Part shown: piece by piece, positions 44,601 through 53,400 of the stretch | Layout: each line of letters opens with the position of its first letter | Numbering within the stretch: position 1 is the stretch's first letter | NCBI GenBank assembly: GCA_963970005.1 | Contig: CAXAMN010015324.1 | Coordinates: forward strand, 34,923 to 98,922 | DNA from: Durusdinium trenchii | Taxonomy: Eukaryota; Sar; Dinophyceae; Suessiales; Symbiodiniaceae | Direction of reading: 5' to 3' | DNA length: 64,000 bases | The notes under the pieces: model-generated | What the model was told of the DNA's origin: nothing | Seen by the model: the letters and a program-made list of their open reading frames with translations, nothing else | Database searches by the model: none | Made by a program: the position numbers and the translations under genes

Positions 44601-45960
44601 ACTTGCATTTGATTCTGTGGAGTCAATGCTCTGCATTCATTTGGTGTGCAGCCAGGACCAATACCTGATTCCACTTGTCGGGAACCTCATACCTTCCACG
44701 TGTCCCATTGGTTTAAACCCATAGGGTCCAGGTTCCTCCTGAGGATGGTCTTGGAGGTGAAAGTACTTCCAGAGAATGGTCTTGGGGGGTGAAAGGACAT
44801 CCTCAGGATGGTCCTGGACCCTTAGGGAAATATGTTTAAATACTGTTCGTTAGATGTTTCTACGTTGATGCTGTCTATGCTACGTCGTCCGTGCGCCCGC
44901 GACCCCAACTACAGCTGCATAGAACCAGCCGCGACATGCCACGGACGTCCGTGGGCGTCCACGGACCGTTTGGCCGTCCAGAACGTCTAGTGGCCATTCT
45001 CGCTGGGTTTGTCAGGGGTTCCAGGCCTAGAAGACCCGCCAACTTTGGAGAATCTGCTTGAGACCAGTGACCCCTGTTAGCCAAAAGATGGTCTTTTCCC
45101 ATCAAAACAGAGGTCAAATGACTTGTAGGTCATATCCCCGGATGGGCTCCTGTCCCATTTTGCTCAGGAGGTGGCAGGCGAAAACCCCCGTCTGGACCCA
45201 CCTTCGGGAATGGAGACCCCCTGGCTTTTCCCACCGAACATGAACAGAAGAGACCAGACATGGTCAACCTCCCCGGCTCAACCGGTTGCGGGTGTGGAGC
45301 GGTTGGTAGGTCAACGACCGACCGACCGACCGACCGACCTATAACCTATCACAGATGTCCCTCCAAATGTGCGACGTAGCTGGGTAACATGCCATGCTTG
45401 CGCAAGGATGCGCTCGGATGCACTACCACAGTCTCTCTCCACTTGAAGGTTGAACTCATGTGTGTGTTTTTTTCTTTTTTTTCCGGCCTAGGTGCTCAAT
45501 TGGATCTTGGTTAGCCACTCCCCTGCCTTTCTTTTTGTCAACTCAGCACGCACCCTTGGACCACGTGACAGCAAGGGACAGCAAGGATGGACCCCGTGCT
45601 ATATGAAACTCCCAGCAGTCACAAAGGGGTGCGATCCATGGAGGTTAGGGGTGCCCATTATCCACTCACTTGGGGACCAAACACCACCCCTTTGTGACTC
45701 CTGGTCCTTAACTCCTCCTTCTTTGGTGTCTCTTCTGGTCCATCCCAAACTCCCACGACATCCCTACCCGACCACTCAACCTCACACAACGTCCAAGCCC
45801 CGCAGTGCAGTGCGCAGTGCTCCGTGCTCCGTCCCTTCGCGTAGGCGCGTGCGTAGGCGCCCGCGTGCAGGCGCCCTGCTCTGGTGCAGACGAAGGTGCT
45901 GCCAGGAGTTCCTTGACGCCGCTGAGCTTCCCATTGCATTTCCAGTTGCCGCCCACAAAC
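29617..45960 (-). CDS. TPI: Triosephosphate isomerase gene, split over ~16 kb
   Basis: TPI interconverts dihydroxyacetone phosphate and glyceraldehyde-3-phosphate. Eleven exons were placed: 45903-45960, 42432-42512, 41982-42039, 41070-41127, 40444-40526, 35637-35681, 35343-35386, 34080-34127, 32935-32996, 30352-30402 and 29617-29685. Together they give about 219 residues of the usual ~250. All catalytic elements are visible: Lys in GGNWKCNG, His in VGHSERR, Glu in EPVWAIGTG, and the phosphate-binding YGGSAN and LVGGASL. Exons join in phase except across one missing exon of about 17 codons between 32935 and 30402; the first few and last few codons are also unplaced. Donors are GC (6), GA (2) and GT (2); every acceptor is AG|G. 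No targeting peptide can be judged without the first exon. Splicing from many small exons with these donors is a known dinoflagellate trait. Confidence 0.9.
29818..29920. mobile_element. Hairpin element, CCCTAGGGATCC type
   Basis: Long inverted arms: CCCTATAGGGATCCAAGTAC left, GTACTTGGATCCCTAGGG right, each with an inner CTTCTCAGAAGG or CTTTTGAGAAGG stem. The centre shares CCTACATAACAGTGTCTCC with the copy at 43182. Confidence 0.9.
30352..30402 (-). CDS. TPI: TPI exon: RIIYGGSANEKNCK
   Basis: 51 nt, 17 whole codons: DSVRIIYGGSANEKNCK. Acceptor CTGAG|G, donor GC after TGCAAG. Loop 7 phosphate-binding segment. Confidence 0.93.
30403..32676. other. TPI intron with unlocated exon
   Basis: About 2.5 kb between two confident exons. 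One TPI exon of roughly 50 nt must lie between 30403 and 32934: it must complete a CA_ codon and end on a whole codon before DSVRIIYGG. It was not found by eye. The stretch also holds an AT-rich palindrome at 30690-30740 and the CATGGG palindrome below. Minus 31640-31720 (CIRDECGAEIAALGLARDRA) looks protein-like but does not fit the phase. Confidence 0.5.
30787..30879. repeat. Palindromic element, CTCCATGGGCACTGGCATAT arms
   Basis: CTCCATGGGCACTGGCATAT at the left and GCAGTCCCATGGAG at the right. Same layout as 7209-7294, with CACCCCTGGC-type centre shared. Confidence 0.65.
32677..32783. mobile_element. Chimeric hairpin element
   Basis: Left half CCTTCCAAGTACCTTCTGAG belongs to the CCCTAGGGATCC type. 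Right half CATACCGAACCTGAGGAGGT then ACGACTGGAGG belongs to the GTACCGAACC family. It lies 150 bp from the TPI exon with the catalytic Glu. Confidence 0.75.
32935..32996 (-). CDS. TPI: TPI exon: EPVWAIGTG (catalytic Glu)
   Basis: 62 nt: EPVWAIGTGVVATPLQAQDT plus CA. Acceptor CCAAG|G, donor GT. Carries the catalytic Glu and the mobile loop 6. Confidence 0.93.
34080..34127 (-). CDS. TPI: TPI exon: DWSKIVIAY
   Basis: 48 nt, 16 whole codons: AVIPVISDWSKIVIAY. Acceptor ACCAG|G, donor GTGTCT. It ends exactly before the catalytic Glu codon. Confidence 0.93.
35343..35386 (-). CDS. TPI: TPI exon: QSGKTTDVCEKQMK
   Basis: 44 nt: GT plus 14 codons. Acceptor AAAG|G, donor GC after ATGAAG. The Gly-Lys-Thr helix between strand 5 and strand 6. 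Confidence 0.9.
35637..35681 (-). CDS. TPI: TPI exon: LTVVFCIGESLAER
   Basis: 45 nt: GT, LTVVFCIGESLAER, one base. Acceptor CCAAG|G, donor GC. Preceded by a 4.76-kb intron, the longest found in this gene. Confidence 0.92.
35857..36360 (-). pseudogene. Coding-like fragment in a TPI intron
   Basis: 167 open codons without a recognisable motif (VEFGCQRQVWTHQLCVQFGD). Composition suggests former coding sequence. It lies between TPI exons at 35681 and 40444 and shows no TPI similarity. Confidence 0.25.
36563..37262 (-). pseudogene. Decayed gene fragment in a TPI intron
   Basis: Minus strand reads NCHIAIIDDDVKLRVLQLIE then RSDAGTCSKLA, meets TGA near 36856, then resumes in the same frame with DVGKLWQLVDHVFLAKQTFG and ends LFKLGLLRR. 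A piece in another frame further upstream (ALRYTKLTLGIPWFKV, 37070-37000) seems to precede it. One in-frame stop and one frameshift argue for a pseudogene. Family not recognised. Confidence 0.4.
37815..37934. mobile_element. Hairpin element, CCCATAGGGTCCAGG family
   Basis: 120-bp copy with a changed middle (GAGTACGTACGAAACCAGAG) and the right nested stem GGACATCCGAGCAACGGATG. Confidence 0.8.
38990..39085. mobile_element. Hairpin element, CCCTAGGGCTCC type
   Basis: CCCTAGGGCTCCTGGCCCAC left, GGTTGGAGCCCTAGGG right. Close relative of 40049. Confidence 0.85.
40049..40142. mobile_element. Hairpin element, CCCTAGGGCTCC type
   Basis: CCCTAGGGCTCCTGGCCCAC left, GGTGGTTGGAGCCCTAGGG right. The two copies 1 kb apart share CCTGAGGTTCGGTGGTTGGG. 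Confidence 0.85.
40444..40526 (-). CDS. TPI: TPI exon: YVLVGHSERR (catalytic His)
   Basis: 83 nt: one base, YVLVGHSERRSLYGETDED, CAAKTKAD and one base. Acceptor CCGAG|G. The donor GA after GACG keeps phase with the next exon but makes the helix three residues shorter than usual; a GC donor at 40450 followed by an unseen micro-exon is the alternative. Confidence 0.88.
41070..41127 (-). CDS. TPI: TPI exon: EGAFTGEVSA
   Basis: 58 nt: GT, then EGAFTGEVSAGQVADCGL, then AA. Acceptor TCCAG|G, donor GC. The split codon AA|G gives Lys before YVLVGHSERR in the next exon. Confidence 0.9.
41188..41286. mobile_element. Hairpin element, GTACCGAACCTGAGG family
   Basis: CTCCAGTCGTACCGAACCTG left, GAGGTACGACTGGAGGTGTA right, in the intron 60 bp from the TPI exon at 41127. 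Confidence 0.85.
41982..42039 (-). CDS. TPI: TPI exon: VQNMSKTG
   Basis: 58 nt: DCLAGDAAIQLGVQNMSKT plus one base. Acceptor TACAG|G, donor GC after ACAG. It supplies the conserved Gln-Asn strand 3 segment and fits the phases of both neighbours exactly. Confidence 0.88.
42432..42512 (-). CDS. TPI: TPI exon: VDVAIFAPTLHIP
   Basis: 81 nt, 27 whole codons: AFKGIGADPKSVDV then AIFAPTLHIPAAQ. Acceptor CCAAG|G, donor GA after GCCCAG. Corresponds to helix 1 end, strand 2 and the loop after it. Confidence 0.88.
43182..43284. mobile_element. Hairpin element, CCCTAGGGATCC type
   Basis: CTAGGGATCCAAACACCTTT left, ATGGATCCTTAGGGG right; shares CCTACATAACAGTGTCTCC with 29818. Confidence 0.8.
43440..44546 (-). 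pseudogene. Intronless membrane-protein copy nested in a TPI intron
   Basis: About 370 codons of a polytopic membrane protein are read on minus with only two one-base frame jumps. The first piece (44546-44190) has hydrophobic segments GGTLLLGTLILHKGFALK and LTVLVSFCCWLVLLPF. The second (to ~44060) includes AQVLVTFAVHVYVLSQII. The third includes LLLQALLRISTCQQDPNFGW, FKLSKDIILAALCLN, GCLCYLWLVLLHSVRILY and WNIGIPTFKIVVGFITRCF, and ends acidic before a stop at 43440. Host genes here have exons of 30-80 nt, so a long intronless copy suggests reverse transcription of a spliced message followed by decay. Family not recognised. Confidence 0.5.
44718..44827. mobile_element. Hairpin element, CCCATAGGGTCCAGG family
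   Basis: 110 bp. Right nested stem is GGACATCCTCAGGATGG. GTTTAAA stands just before the left end and again 6 bp after the right end, a possible target-site trace. Confidence 0.85.
45903..45960 (-). CDS. TPI: TPI exon: FVGGNWKCNG (catalytic Lys)
   Basis: 58 nt: one base, then FVGGNWKCNGKLSGVKELL. Acceptor CCAAG|G, donor GC after CTCCTG. Contains the active-site Lys of the first beta strand. The same frame is open upstream (RESCPTATPQQPR) but meets TGA before any ATG, so another exon must supply the start. Confidence 0.9.
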
Positions 45961-46227
45961 CTTGGCTGTTGCGGAGTGGCCGTTGGGCAGCTTTCACGAC
46001 CAGGACGGCCGGCCGGAGTTTCTTTCACCAGCACTGGATGAAACGCCGCGGGCGGGGATCAGTTGGATCACCGGGATAACCGCTGTCTTGGCTGGTTAGG
46101 TTGGTGATGCTTGGTGTCTCTCTGCTTAGAGGATCTTAGAGGCGACCCTGGACCCGAAGCAACTGCTATACTGCTACTGCCGACTGTCTTCGGTCCAAAA
46201 CCCTACATTGCATGACCCTCAAAGTAC

Positions 46228-46256
46228 CTCGGACAATGGGTACATGATGGGGGCAT
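46228..46256 (-). CDS. TPI: Possible first TPI exon (tentative)
   Basis: An ATG followed by PPSCTHCP and two bases (AG), ending at GTACTT. Joined to the next exon it would give CPRFVGGNWKCNG in phase, across a 267-nt intron. The N-terminus is poorly conserved in TPI, so this rests on phase and position only. Confidence 0.25.
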
Positions 46257-46403
46257 GTCCCATGTTCTAAGATACTTGAAGTCGAGTCCAGGTCGTTGTG
46301 ACCGTTGTCAACGGGTCCAGGTGCCCCGCTCCGCGGTCCGGGTCCTTTCGCGCGGCCCGCTCCGCACCGCAAAACACACGTCCGGCGGCGCCCCAGTTCG
46401 GGT

Positions 46404-46535
46404 CCAGGTACCGACCAGTACTTCGGATGGTCGTTGCCGGAGGTGTTCCGTACGTACGAAACCAGGTCTTTCATGGTCGTTGGTGGGGGGTCCTTCAGGA
46501 CCTCCGAGCAACGGATGCTCCTGGACGCGTATACG
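46404..46535. mobile_element. Diverged hairpin element
   Basis: GGGTCCAGGTACCGACCAGT left, GGATGCTCCTGGACGCGTAT right, with TACGAAACCAGGTCTTTCAT inside. Close relative at 58553. It lies upstream of the first confident TPI exon. Confidence 0.55.
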
Positions 46536-47059
46536 GGAGTCTATGCATCCTTGTCAGCCTAACGACAGGCGTCCGTTGCCCCACATGGATCAGTCCACTT
46601 CTTCCCCCAAGGGGGATTGACCATCCATGCACCACTCATGAAAACGCACATGGTGCTGGAACAGGGGTCAATGCAGGCATGCCCGGCATCCATGTTCCAT
46701 GGATAGTCTGCAATAGATTCCAGTCCAATGGGTGGGAGTGCTACCTAGCCTGCGGTCGTTGTGGGTCAACTCAGTCAAGTTCCCTGGAGGACATGTTGTC
46801 CAACTTCAGTTCCCCGTAGGCCCTAGAATTCCAAAAACCATTGGTCTGTACATGTCTTTACCAAACGTGAAGAACCATTGTTTTACTAAGAATTCTACAC
46901 TACACTACACAACGAGCTCAACCGTTGTAGTGAGCACACTCGCTGCTGTACTCAGGCTCTGGGTTCTACATTCATTGGCCGTCTGGAGGGATCAAAGAAT
47001 TGCGTCCTGAATTGAGAGGGAATATTTTGTGAGATGTTCTGATGGTCCTCCTCCAAAGT
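46536..47059. other. Enolase-TPI intergenic space
   Basis: No gene seen. With the flanking elements it makes up the ~1.4 kb between the enolase stop (47376) and the first sure TPI exon. It should contain the enolase 3' UTR, any trans-splice acceptor and the TPI 5' end. Confidence 0.5.
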
Positions 47060-47171
47060 CCCATAGGGTCCAGGTACCTCCTGAGGATGGTCTTGGAGGT
47101 GAAAGTACTTCCAGAGAATGGTCTTGGGGGGTCAAAGGACATCCTCAGGATGGTCCTGGACCCTTATAGGG
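47060..47171. mobile_element. Hairpin element, CCCATAGGGTCCAGG family
   Basis: 112 bp, nearly identical to 44718, right nested stem GGACATCCTCAGGATGG. It lies 200 bp beyond the enolase stop codon. Confidence 0.85.
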
Positions 47172-47375
47172 AATGGAACTTAAGGAATCTTGTAACGTGC
47201 TCGTCAAAATGCCAATGAACACAGCGGGCCGTTCAACTTTGCAAGTGAATCTATACGTTCTATGCCTAAGCCCAGTGCCGCCACCGTTTTCCAACGATCA
47301 CCGATCTTGGGGCCCGAAAACACTCAGCGTCCTCATGCACCCTCCGTCCCAAAAAGCGCCCTCTTCATGCCCAAG

Positions 47376-47445
47376 TCACGGCTTCCTCTTCATGCCGAAG
47401 TCCGGGGAACCAATGTTGCGGAAGCCGGTGCCCGCGTAAGAACAC
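47376..47445 (-). CDS. ENO: Enolase last exon: [10 protein letters not shown] to stop
   Basis: 70 nt: one base, [25 protein letters not shown]. Acceptor GGACAG|G. Confidence 0.95.
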
Positions 47446-50400
47446 CTGTCCACTCCCGCGAGCAGTTGCATGGGGAGGGCGCCCCCCCGCGAGACCTAGA
47501 CCTTGCCCCTCGTTTCAGGGCGGTGGACGACCCAAATTTTATGATGGATATGTTGGTGCGGCATGGCGTTTCTTTGTGGCGGAATGAAGTTTGGCTTGGT
47601 GATGTGTGTTGAGAAACCAAACAAGTATATATAGGTCGGTTTCCTTGATGGTGTCAAACGTTTGACCCCCGGAACATCCCTCATCGGTACTTCCCCCAAT
47701 GATGAAACTGGACCCTCCCAGCGGCCAGAACTGACTCCCGCAGTTGGGAAAATAGACAAATCAAGCTGTTTGGAGTCCCCAGCTTCTTCAGTTCGTGACC
47801 TTTTTGAAGTCCCCAGCCGTGACCTGTGACAGGCCTTTTTGTGACCGAACCAACCAGGATGTCAAGGACGGTCGCGAATTGAAGAACCAGGTCTCCACGC
47901 TGTTTGTTTTGAGTGGGGTGTCCTCAATCCCTCCCCAAAAAGGGTGCCAGGGCATCCACTTTTCGCTGGGATGGCTCGGAGAATGCAATCCACCTTGGTG
48001 GTGGAACGAAGATTTCAACACCCGTATCCCCTCGCATTCATCCCCCTGGCAGGCTGAAATTCGGTTCTGGAGGAACTCAGTTACGAGTTCTGTGGGCCAA
48101 TCGTCGATCTTTCCTGTGAGGTTGGATCTGAACATTGGTCGCAAAGTGAAGCTTATGCAATCCCAATTGTCTTCCTCCAGGCGTGATATGTCAAAGTGTC
48201 ATTTGTGATTGAACACTACGAGTTGAGTAGCAGTTTTCTGATTTCACTGGCAGCTTTTCTGAGGCAATTCTCTGCTAGGCTGCTAGGTGTCTCCCTGAGT
48301 TTTGCTGCGCGTCTAAAAACATTTAAAAAAAAACGGGTGCCTTTCGCCCAATTCCTCCTCAATACGCAGGAGCTGGTTGTACTTTGACAACCTGCAAGTC
48401 CGCAAGTTCGCCCATCGCGGGCAGTCGTGTGGGAGGAGGTCGATGATCCGCCAGTGGTCCAGTCTGATCGAGTTGACCACTTGCTACTTGCTACCTCTCG
48501 CTGCTAAAATGATTGAATCACAAAATCACTTTAAGTGTAACGCTGGATTCCGGTGTCTTGGATTGCAAATACTATGCTGGTTTCCGGAGAACAAACACGT
48601 ATAACAACTTAAAACCACGGAAAGAGCAAAAGACTGAGGATGACCAAACCTGCGTCTTCAACACAAATATGGCCAAATGTCTTGTGGGGGTCCACCTGTT
48701 GTATCTCCTAAATTTATCTCCAAGACCAAACGATTATAGGAAAGTAACGTTGAGAAACCTCAATATATGCTCATATAAATTAGGGAACCTTCTCCGATAT
48801 GATAGGAAAAAGACATTGAGAACCTCATATTAAATCATATTCCCATATATTCCCCCAACTCCTCCACGTTGGTCACCGCACAAACCCTTACGCCAACGGC
48901 CACACCTCTCGGAACGGCAGGGCGCGCCCGTCTTGATCTGCCCCGTGCGCAGTCCCACGACCAGGTCCGCGATGAAGGAGTCCTAACGAGCGGACCGGGG
49001 ACGGAGGCACCGACGAGCGGAAACGGGGAGCATGTTCAGTTGGTTGAAGTACTGGTTGAAGTCAAACCATAAAGGAGGTGTCCCTTCATTGGTTGGGTCA
49101 ACAAAAACAGATCCAACAAGATTGGTTGATCTACTCATTGAGTTGCGAGTTTCATGAAAAACACCAAGAGTTTCGATCGGTCTAACAAGACCACGTCTAG
49201 ACGTGAGTGGATGCAACCATGAAACCTTCTTTCCACTTCTGCGTCGAATGCTGTTACCCGTGACTAGATATGCACCCCTAATTATGAATTGTGCAATTCA
49301 GCCGTGATAGCCGGCTCCCATCTCTGCTTCATTGAAAGACTGGCGGACACTTTCAACACGCAGCAGAAAAAGAATTCAGGCCATGGATGGCCCCAGCTGG
49401 GTGAGAGCAGCACAAAAATCTGGCAGGTACTGCTTCAATATATATGGGCGTTCGCCAGGAGCCGTCTTCGTTCCGACCAATTGCAGATGTCTTTGGCAAT
49501 TGACAATAATTGGGTAGTCCAAGCTTTGAGCAAGGTAGCATAATTAGTTGTCAGGTGCTCCGTTGATTAAAGAAAAACATCGAAAACATTAGCATAATAG
49601 AGCACCCCCACAAAAAAAACAGGATTCAGAATTCTTTTGGGAAAATGAACATACTAATCAGGATCCAACATTACACCGACATACAAGCCAAAAATGCTTG
49701 CCCACAAACATCATGATGCCCCACATTTGTTTTTGCAAGCCGGATTTGTTGCACTGTCGATCGAGGACCATTTTTCATACTGTAGGGAGTGGGGCCACCT
49801 GGGTTTTAAACCCTCAACCATGATGATTTTGTTCAATTCAACCACGATCTCCACCTTCACCACCTCTCTGGACTCACCTCTCTGGACTCCAATGCGTCTA
49901 GATCTAGACCTCAAATGGCGGGCTACTTGGTCGGATGGATCGCAGGTCCGCCCGGAGTCCGCCCGGCGAGACCAGACAGTTGTGGGAGGCATGCGGTGAG
50001 ACAACGCGGCCAACCCCATAGGGCAAGAAAGACCTTGTGAAGAAAGAGCACGAACGTGGCGTCCGTCAGTAAGCTGAACGAAAAAAGGAATGGAAAGCAT
50101 TACCCAGCAGGAGACTGCCCACGCTTACTTGCTCGTCAGTGATCGAACACCGGGCTGAAGAAGGATTTGCAATCAGCGATCCAAGTCTCTGGCGCTTTGA
50201 CGTGGTTGTGCTTTCGCTTTCCGAATGTACAGCAGGATCGAACTTAAATGTACAGGGGCACTATGGAGGTCTAACGTCGAAGGCTATACTGACCTCAGTC
50301 CGAATGTAAAGATTGCTCCTAAACAAAGTATTAAGATAGTAGACCAGGAAGGCCCCTGATCCTCAATAATAAACTTGCTTGAAGGATCCTCAATTGTGCC

Positions 50401-53400
50401 ATTAATTTTCGTCCATGAAAACACTCTATTAATTGTTGATACTACTGAGTACTGAGCCAATGGCTAGATTGATAAATTATTGAAAAGTATAGGTTTCTGC
50501 AGTTCTTCTTCAAAACTGACAGCTTCCCAAAGCCACCAATTCCTTAATCAATCCTTTATGTAAAGATTGTTCCTAAACAAATTTAAGATAGTAGACCAGG
50601 AAGGCCCCGGATCCTCAATTGTCAATAATATATTTGTCTTGAGGATCCTCAATTGTGCAAAGTGGTTTCCTCAATGAAAACATATATTGATGTTTAATGC
50701 TACTAAGCCAATGGCCAGTTTGCAAAGAGAATTGATAAGTATAGGTTTCTGTAGTTTTTCTTCAAAAGTTATAAGTATTGGTTTCTGTAGTTCTTCTTCA
50801 AAATTGTCAGTTTCCCAAAGCCACCAATTCCTTAATCAACCCTTTATGTGAAGACTGTTCCTAAACAAAATTTCATGGCAGTAAACCAGGAAGGCCCCTG
50901 ATCCGCAACAATAAATTTGCTTTAAGGATCCTCAACTGTGCAATATGTATTCCTCAATTGAAATATTTTTATTACTAGCAAGCCAAAGGATTGGCTGCTG
51001 AGAATATTGATAAACACATATATAGGTTTTGCTACTTCTTCAAAGCCGCGGAGAACCTGAGAACCTTCTTGGTCCTCTTCTTAGTAGTATAAAACGATCG
51101 CTGAGAGAATCTAATTACAAAGAACCTAAGAAAGGAAACTGAAACGACAATCAATTGTATACAAAGGAAACCTCCCAGGAACCCAGATTTGTTTTGGTGC
51201 CAAAATGATTTAGAAGATCCACAATTTGTCTAGAGGGCGGACTCCCTTTTATTAAGCACAGGACATCATGAGGGACGACTGTAGGAAATTCGCCCAGCTG
51301 CTCACTTTGTGAACGAAAAGACCGCATCACCTTTTCCTTGTGAAGTTCTGCAGGGTGGTCAAGCCCAAGAAACCATGCAGCACTGGCTTGATAGTGTTCC
51401 CGGTCGAGCGTGTGCGCAAGGCCGTCGACCGCCTGGTTGTGTGTCAAGCCATGGTCTTGCCACCACTGCGACACGTCACTATACCGCGTAGGCGGGGCTG
51501 CAGATACAAGGTCTTCCCAAGTAGAGAACCGCCTATGTAGTCCCAGCGGGGCACTTGCAGCTCGACAGAATGCAGCTGAGCAAGGGCATACAAGGTGCTG
51601 ACCGTGACACGCTTGTTGAAGTGGTGGCCAAAAGCGCCTTTCCACACTTCAATGCGCTCTTCCTCGCCCTGGTGACGGTAGTTTGTTTTCTTGACAAGGT
51701 TCTTCCATCGAATTGGTGTCCTTATAACATACATATTTGCCAAACTGGCCCCAATTGAGATGAGACAAGGGAAATCATGTCCGTTCGGACCAGGGCCCAG
51801 AGCATCGTCACCTGAGTGCCAAGTGGCCTAGACATCGCACGCGCGCCTGCGTCAAGACTTGGGGGGTTCGCAAAGAAAGCCTCGTCGCAAAGATTTTCTC
51901 CTGCTCCCACCTCCCACGGGCCATATTGCAGCACGGCACACCTCTTGCAGAGGCGGAAAAATCGTGCAAGAGCTTAGCACACTGTCAATTGGCAGTTGGA
52001 TTCCAGAGAGCAGCATTAAACCAAAAAATAGTATATAGACATCAAAAGGCTCTTCACTATCAATTGGTGTTGCGTATAATGCATATATTTGATAGATTGG
52101 ACCTATGGTTGTGATGTGTCATGGCATCTTCCTGTTGCCAAAAATCTGAGGTGGGAACTGAACTGTGTCATGATATCATCGGGAAAGCCACCGAACATGG
52201 TGGCTTAAGTGTTCGTCACACGTGCTTGCGGTGCTTGAATCCATGTGCCCAGGTGGCGGTATTCGCCCAATGGGTCATAGATAAACTTGGATGATGTATT
52301 GATCATATAGAGTCGGCAAGGCACAGCTGTCTCCTCTCTGCAACTATCCTAACATACTTATAACTTATAACTTATAACCTATTATTGTTATAAGTCTCAT
52401 ATCTCCTGTAAGTCACTTAGCTGACTTAGCTTTGAACTAGGTAAGAGTTGCAAAGGTTGTAAATCCTTAGCAAACTTAGGAGAGCTAGCTTTGACTTAGA
52501 GCTAAGTCGGCTAAGTTGCCTAAGTCGCCTAAGTTGGCTAAGTCACCTAAGTCGGCTAAGTCGGCCAAGTCGGCTAAGTTGGCTAAGTCAGCTAAGTTGG
52601 CAAAGTTGGCTAAGTCTGGCAAGGATAATGCTGCATGCTGACACAAAACATGCAAAAAAATGAATGGACGGCCCAGTCGTGCAGTGCTTGTCCGAGCGCC
52701 ATAGCCGCGTGCCTTTTATTGATCTCTTTGTTGAGTGCTCTATGTTCTTGACTTTCCAGTTTTCAAATGCGAAACTGTCAGCACAATCTGACAGTGTCAG
52801 AAAAAAAATATCTGACAGCTATCTCCTTCCTTCTTAAGGAGTTCACAATCAGAAAGTGTCAGATTTGTCCTGACACAAATATGGTCTAACAATAGTCTGT
52901 AGTCAGAAACTATCAAATTTTGTTTCTTTTCTGATGGATATATCAACAGCACCGGTCTGTCCACACCCCTATTAACCCCCCCCACCCCAGGCTTCCACCC
53001 CGGGCTTCCACCACCGCCCCGGCCACGCGTGCCGCGTGGTTCCTCCGTCTCACCAGAGCGATGGGAGACCATGACCCCCCAGCCGGCGAACTGCGACATG
53101 CTGGCCGCTTCGATGGCCTCCGCCGACACGAGACCAGATGGACCGCGGTTTGGGCGCGCTGGATGTGGTTGAGAGGACGGACGTGAAGGGTGGAGAGTTG
53201 CAAAGGAGATAGGGCTCGACTCGGCTCAGATGTAGAGGGATCACTGGTTTGGACCCGAAAAAAACAGGTCACTGGATGAAGAAACTGATGTATTTTTATA
53301 TTCACATGACAAATGGATGGTCTGCAGTCTACACAGTGAGTGAAACAAAAGGGTGCTGATGTAGCCCTGGCCCTGGAAGAATCCCTCCAATGAGTGGCAA

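Noticed and set aside
45708-46034. TPI first exon extended upstream in the open frame
   Set aside because: The upstream frame meets TGA before any ATG, and a good AG|G acceptor stands just before FVGGNW.
47262-47612. Plus-strand 116-codon ORF with an ATG
   Set aside because: It is antisense to the enolase last exon, whose reading and splice phase are secure.
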